A stretch of 15,349 nt of DNA from Chloroflexota bacterium (lineage in GTDB: Bacteria > Chloroflexota > Anaerolineae > UBA3071). The stretch covers positions 1 to 15,349 of the forward strand of contig JACNHM010000631.1 of assembly GCA_014383605.1 (NCBI GenBank). The letters are read 5' to 3'. Shown here one piece after another: positions 11,782-15,349 of the stretch. Made by a program: the position numbers and the translations under genes. Every line of letters starts with the position of its first letter. The stretch's first letter is position 1. The notes below the pieces were generated by a model. It was not told where the DNA came from. It saw only the letters and a program-made list of their open reading frames with translations, and searched no databases.

Positions 11782-14618
11782 CCGACAGGCAACTTCGTCC
11801 CTGGAGCCAGGTCGTCCGCCTGCATCCCGATGTGGAGGCCGGCGACACCGCCGTGGCCACCTACGCCATTGATCTGGGGGCACTGGTGGTTGGCGACCGT
11901 AATGTGCCCCTCGTCTACCGGCGGCCCGATGCCTTCTTCTCGGCCACCCATCTGACCAGCGGCCTGCGCCGCCTGCTGGAGGACGTTCTGGACGGCCTGG
12001 CTGGAGGGAAAGGCGACCGGGTACTGCAGCTCCGTTCTCCCTTCGGCGGCGGGAAGTCGCATACCCTGGCCGCACTCTACCACACGGCCCAGGATCGCTC
12101 AGTCCTCAGCACGTTGCCTGAAGGACTGAGCCTGCCTGACCCCGGCCCCGTACGCGTGGCCGTCTTCGATGGCGAGAAGTTCGACGTGAGTGGGGGTAAG
12201 ATCAACGGTCAGCACGTGCAGACCATGTGGGGTATGCTCGCCGCGCAACTGGGGTGTTACGACCTGGTAGTCTATCACGACCAAAACCGCATTCCTCCCG
12301 GCGGCGACGTCATTGCCGACATGCTGGGAGATAAACCAACCTTACTTCTGCTGGATGAGGTGCTCAACTATGCGGAACGCACTCTGGCCGAAGCGGTGGG
12401 CGAGTCCACCTTGGGCCGCCTGACGCAGAACTTCCTGCAATCGCTGTCGGTGGAAGTCGCTCGTACATCTCATTCCGTGTTGGTCTACAGCCTTCAGGCC
12501 AGCGCTCACGAAGCCTTTGGCCATGAGATGCTGCTGCGCATGCTCGATCACCTCACCTCACGCGTAGATGCCAAGCGGGAGCCTGTGGTGGGTGACGAAA
12601 TCCTGCTGGTGCTCCGCCGTCGCCTGCTGGCCGAGTCTCCAGATCCGGCCGCTGTCCAGGCCGCCGCCGAAACCTTCGCCACCGAGATCACCCGTATACG
12701 GGCTGCCCACGCTGCCGACGAGGCTGCCCGCCGCGCCGCCGAGGATGACCGGTTGGCACTGCGTGACCGGATCGCCGCCGCTTATCCCTTCCATCCCGCC
12801 CTGATTGACATCATGACCGAGCGCTGGGCCTCACTGCCCGACTTCCAGCGCACCCGTGGCGCCCTGCGTTTCCTGGCCGTTTGCCTGCATACCCTCAAGC
12901 GGGAAGGACAGGCGGTGGTACTGCTGGGACCCGGCGATATCCCCATCGAGGACGAAGACGTGGCCCATGCTTTCTTCACGGAAGTGGGCCAGCGGGAGCC
13001 CTTCAAGTCTGTCCTCAGGCGGGACTTCACTGGTCCCAACGCCCGCGTGAAACGCATTGACGAACGTCTGGTCCGTGAACATCCCAGCCTGAGCGGCGTC
13101 TGCCCGGCGATGCGCATCGCCACAGCCATCTTGGCCTACTCCTTTGGTGGGCTACTCCGCGCCGGTGACGAGGGGGGTGAGCCCATCGCCACCGGCGTCA
13201 CCGAGAATGAACTGTTGGCCGCCGTGATTGGTCCAGACCTGGACAGCCTTACCGCTCAAGCTGTGCTTAAGGATTTGCGGGAACAATGCCTCTTCCTGCA
13301 CTACGACGGCGCGCACTACGTTTTTAAGACCACAGCCAATGTCACTCAGGTGATAGAGGACCAGCTAACCCACGTCAAGCCCCGAGAGGTTGACATCGCC
13401 ATTGAAGAGGAACTGAACAACCGGCTGGCAGGGCGTACAGCAGCCATTCTCTGGCCCAGGAACAGCGATGCCATCCCCGACCGGGAGCCGCGCTTCCTCT
13501 TGACCTATCTGCCCCTGGACTTTGCTGCGATGGGGGACACTGCCCGGGAGCAGCAGGCCCAGGATTTCCTGGCTCAACACGGCGAACGCCCTCGCCGCTA
13601 CCGCAATGGATTAGGCCTGGCTGTACCAGAGCAGGATCAGGTCGATCCGCTGCGCCGGGCGATGCGCTACCTGCAGGCCATCAAGCGCGTGCGGGGCAAA
13701 CGCCAATCCTTCAACCTGACCACAGCCCAGATGCAGCAACTCAAGGAGCGGGAGCAAGCGGAAAAAGCCAAGTTCGAGTCGGCCATTCGCAACCTGTACC
13801 AGAGCGTCTGGCTGCCGGTGATGGGTAAAAAAGGGCTGGAAATTGAAAAGGTGTCCTTGGCCGGGCGACCACTGAGCTCCCAGTCCATTCATGAGCGGCT
13901 GATGGAGCTGTTGACGGAGATCCTGCCTCCTCGACTATTCACATCGGTCACGCCGGAGAAGATCGTGGAACTGATGCGGCTGGGCGAGGGGAAGGAGCAA
14001 GTTCTATTCGTTAGCACAGACCAGGTCGTGGAGTCTTTCTACGGCGTGCCAGGCTTCCCCCGGCTGGAGAGCGAAGCAGCACTCCGGCAAGCCATCGCCA
14101 AGGGGGTACAAGAGGGTATCTTTGGATACGTGGGACGCACCGGGCAGGCAGAGATAGCCCAGTTGAAAGAGAAGCTGAGCTACCTGGTCAGCTCCAAGAC
14201 GGCGCGGATCGGTGCGGACCTGCCAGAGGGAAGGGTAGACCTGAGCAGCGCTTTTATCGTCTTGCCGCAAGCGATTGAGAGAGAGACCCCGCCAGCGACT
14301 GAGCCGACTGATCAGATCCCATCCGATGTTACACCTACGCCACATGAGCAACCCGAAGTTTCTGTTGGTATCACACTACCGCCACCCGGCGTTGAGCCTC
14401 GGACTACCGTCCGGCTGAGCATGCGGATGACCCGGCAGCAACTCTACGCCAGTTTCAACGCCCTGGCCAACCTGGCCGATGCAGCCGGCAGCATTCTGAT
14501 GAAAGTAGTAGCACAGAAACTGGATGGTTTTGACCCAGGCTGGCTGCGCAACGCCGTACTGGAGCCACTGGATGAGGCAGATGTGAAAGTGGAAGAAGAG
14601 GGGAGAGAAGGTACATGA
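11778..14618 (+). CDS. DUF499 (COG1483-like) P-loop ATPase of a defence-type operon
   Basis: A 946-residue AAA-type ATPase. Seen: Walker A SPFGGGKSHT around 87-96 (K93, S94); Walker B LLLLDE at 189-194; a conserved YPFHPALID at 336-344 and FQRTRGALRFLA at 356-367, typical of the DUF499 core and likely holding sensor/arginine residues; a charged, probably coiled segment (MQQLKEREQAEKAKFE) near 655; a Pro/Thr-rich linker at about 835-877; and a small C-terminal domain to 946. DUF499 proteins are repeatedly found beside DUF1156 methylases and in BREX-like or other modification-linked defence loci, and are related in role to PglY/BrxC-type ATPases; their exact biochemical function is not settled. 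ATG start overlaps the nuclease stop (ATGA), and its own stop overlaps the next gene the same way. It may couple foreign-DNA recognition to nuclease action (inference). Confidence 0.9.
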   Translation: MTDRQLRPWSQVVRLHPDVEAGDTAVATYAIDLGALVVGDRNVPLVYRRPDAFFSATHLTSGLRRLLEDVLDGLAGGKGDRVLQLRSPFGGGKSHTLAALYHTAQDRSVLSTLPEGLSLPDPGPVRVAVFDGEKFDVSGGKINGQHVQTMWGMLAAQLGCYDLVVYHDQNRIPPGGDVIADMLGDKPTLLLLDEVLNYAERTLAEAVGESTLGRLTQNFLQSLSVEVARTSHSVLVYSLQASAHEAFGHEMLLRMLDHLTSRVDAKREPVVGDEILLVLRRRLLAESPDPAAVQAAAETFATEITRIRAAHAADEAARRAAEDDRLALRDRIAAAYPFHPALIDIMTERWASLPDFQRTRGALRFLAVCLHTLKREGQAVVLLGPGDIPIEDEDVAHAFFTEVGQREPFKSVLRRDFTGPNARVKRIDERLVREHPSLSGVCPAMRIATAILAYSFGGLLRAGDEGGEPIATGVTENELLAAVIGPDLDSLTAQAVLKDLREQCLFLHYDGAHYVFKTTANVTQVIEDQLTHVKPREVDIAIEEELNNRLAGRTAAILWPRNSDAIPDREPRFLLTYLPLDFAAMGDTAREQQAQDFLAQHGERPRRYRNGLGLAVPEQDQVDPLRRAMRYLQAIKRVRGKRQSFNLTTAQMQQLKEREQAEKAKFESAIRNLYQSVWLPVMGKKGLEIEKVSLAGRPLSSQSIHERLMELLTEILPPRLFTSVTPEKIVELMRLGEGKEQVLFVSTDQVVESFYGVPGFPRLESEAALRQAIAKGVQEGIFGYVGRTGQAEIAQLKEKLSYLVSSKTARIGADLPEGRVDLSSAFIVLPQAIERETPPATEPTDQIPSDVTPTPHEQPEVSVGITLPPPGVEPRTTVRLSMRMTRQQLYASFNALANLADAAGSILMKVVAQKLDGFDPGWLRNAVLEPLDEADVKVEEEGREGT

Positions 14619-15349
14619 ACCACAGCGAAGGGAACTTCACCGGACACGGGGGGCACGAACTTTACGCCCAGTGCTGGCGGCCGGAGGGCGAGGCCAAGGC
14701 CACGCTGGCCATCGTGCACGGCTTCGGCGAGCACAGCGGCCGCTACGGGAACGTGGTCAATTGGTTCGTGCCCCAGGGATATGCCGTTTGCGCCTTCGAC
14801 ATGCGCGGCATGGGCCGCTCGCCGGGCCAGCGCGGACACATCAACGAGTGGGCGGAGCTGCGGGAGGACACCAGAGCCTTCCTGCAATGGGCGCAGGGGC
14901 AGGCGCCGGACGCTCCTCTCTTCCTGCTCGGCCACAGCCAGGGCGGGCTGATCGTGCTGGAATACGTCCTGCACTACCCAGAAGGACTGGCCGGCGTCGT
15001 CGCCTCGGGGCCGACACTGGGCAAACTCCCCGTCCCTCCCCTGCTGGTGGGCCTGGCCAAACTGCTCTCCAGGGTCTGGCCCCGCTTCACGCAGGACGTC
15101 AAGCTCGATGCCACGGCGCTCTCCCGCGATCCGGCCGTCCCGGCAGCCTACGTGAGCGACCCGCTGGTGCACGGCCTGGCCACGGCCCGCCTGGGCACCG
15201 AACTGCTCAAGACCATCGAATGGACGCAGGCACACGCTCACGAGATGCAAGTCCCTTGCCTCATCGTGCACGGCGGCGCCGATCGTTTGATCCCGCCCGA
15301 GGGCGGCCGCATCTTCTTCGAGAAGATGACCCTCGCCGACAAAGAACGC
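14615..15349 (+). CDS. Alpha/beta hydrolase, monoacylglycerol lipase-like, partial (3' end outside window)
   Basis: 245 residues are visible and the frame is open at the right edge. It belongs to the serine-hydrolase fold related to monoacylglycerol lipase and lysophospholipases. Seen: oxyanion-hole HGFGEHSGRY at 35-44; the family motif DMRGMGRSPGQRGH at 62-75; nucleophile elbow GHSQGG at 106-111 with S108 (Gln replaces the more usual Met); catalytic Asp D223 in VHGGADRLIPP. The catalytic His should lie just beyond the window. There is no signal peptide, so it is likely cytoplasmic. The ATG overlaps the DUF499 stop (ATGA), so it is translated from the same transcript. Whether it is a defence component or a housekeeping gene trailing the operon cannot be decided here; such hydrolases are common as unrelated genes. 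Confidence 0.9.
   Translation, partial: MNHSEGNFTGHGGHELYAQCWRPEGEAKATLAIVHGFGEHSGRYGNVVNWFVPQGYAVCAFDMRGMGRSPGQRGHINEWAELREDTRAFLQWAQGQAPDAPLFLLGHSQGGLIVLEYVLHYPEGLAGVVASGPTLGKLPVPPLLVGLAKLLSRVWPRFTQDVKLDATALSRDPAVPAAYVSDPLVHGLATARLGTELLKTIEWTQAHAHEMQVPCLIVHGGADRLIPPEGGRIFFEKMTLADKER

Noticed and set aside
8176..14618. A complete BREX or DISARM locus
   Set aside because: No PglZ, BrxA/BrxB, Lon-like, helicase or PLD gene is seen in the window; only the methylase and the DUF499 ATPase recall such systems.

Overview
The window looks like part of a chromosome of a high-GC anaerobic bacterium, most plausibly an uncultured member of the Chloroflexota (Anaerolineae-like). This rests on gene content and style: a long bacterial HdrA-type flavoprotein, a corrinoid-type methyltetrahydrofolate methyltransferase, a QueG-like iron-sulfur protein, and intergenic gaps filled with self-complementary heptamer arrays. 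The taxonomic call is an inference, not proven by any marker here.

Left half (1-7902, all on the minus strand). In transcription order the genes are a prolyl-tRNA synthetase-like protein with a degraded synthetase active site, a HAD phosphatase, an AcsE/MtrH-like methyltransferase, a QueG-like double-cluster ferredoxin protein, a CBS-CBS-ACT protein, and a long HdrA-like protein running off the left edge. The last four fit methyl-branch (Wood-Ljungdahl) or flavin-based electron-transfer metabolism. Only the CBS-ACT and HdrA genes overlap. Each of the four real gaps, plus the leader of the first gene, holds its own array of degenerate 7- or 8-base units whose two halves are complementary. Four stop codons lie inside or at the edge of these arrays.

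Centre (7903-8175). A 273-bp divergent region holds two back-to-back promoters of sigma-70 type (TTGACA-N17-TATGTT leftward, TTGACA-N17-TACACT rightward), with their -35 boxes only 10 bp apart.

Right half (8176-15349, plus strand). A tight operon encodes a DUF1156 adenine-type DNA methylase with a zinc-ribbon (COG1743-like), a 214-residue protein with a PD-(D/E)XK nuclease signature, a DUF499 P-loop ATPase (COG1483-like), and the start of an alpha/beta hydrolase (monoacylglycerol-lipase type). The methylase-nuclease spacing is 9 bp. The nuclease-ATPase and ATPase-hydrolase junctions are both ATGA overlaps. DUF1156 and DUF499 proteins travel together in defence islands, usually with helicase or DUF3780 partners. 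Here a small nuclease sits between them instead, so this compact methylase-nuclease-ATPase cassette is the best candidate in the window for an undescribed DNA-modification or anti-phage system. The other strong observation is the ProRS-like protein, which keeps its editing domain but has lost the key residues of the aminoacylation site.
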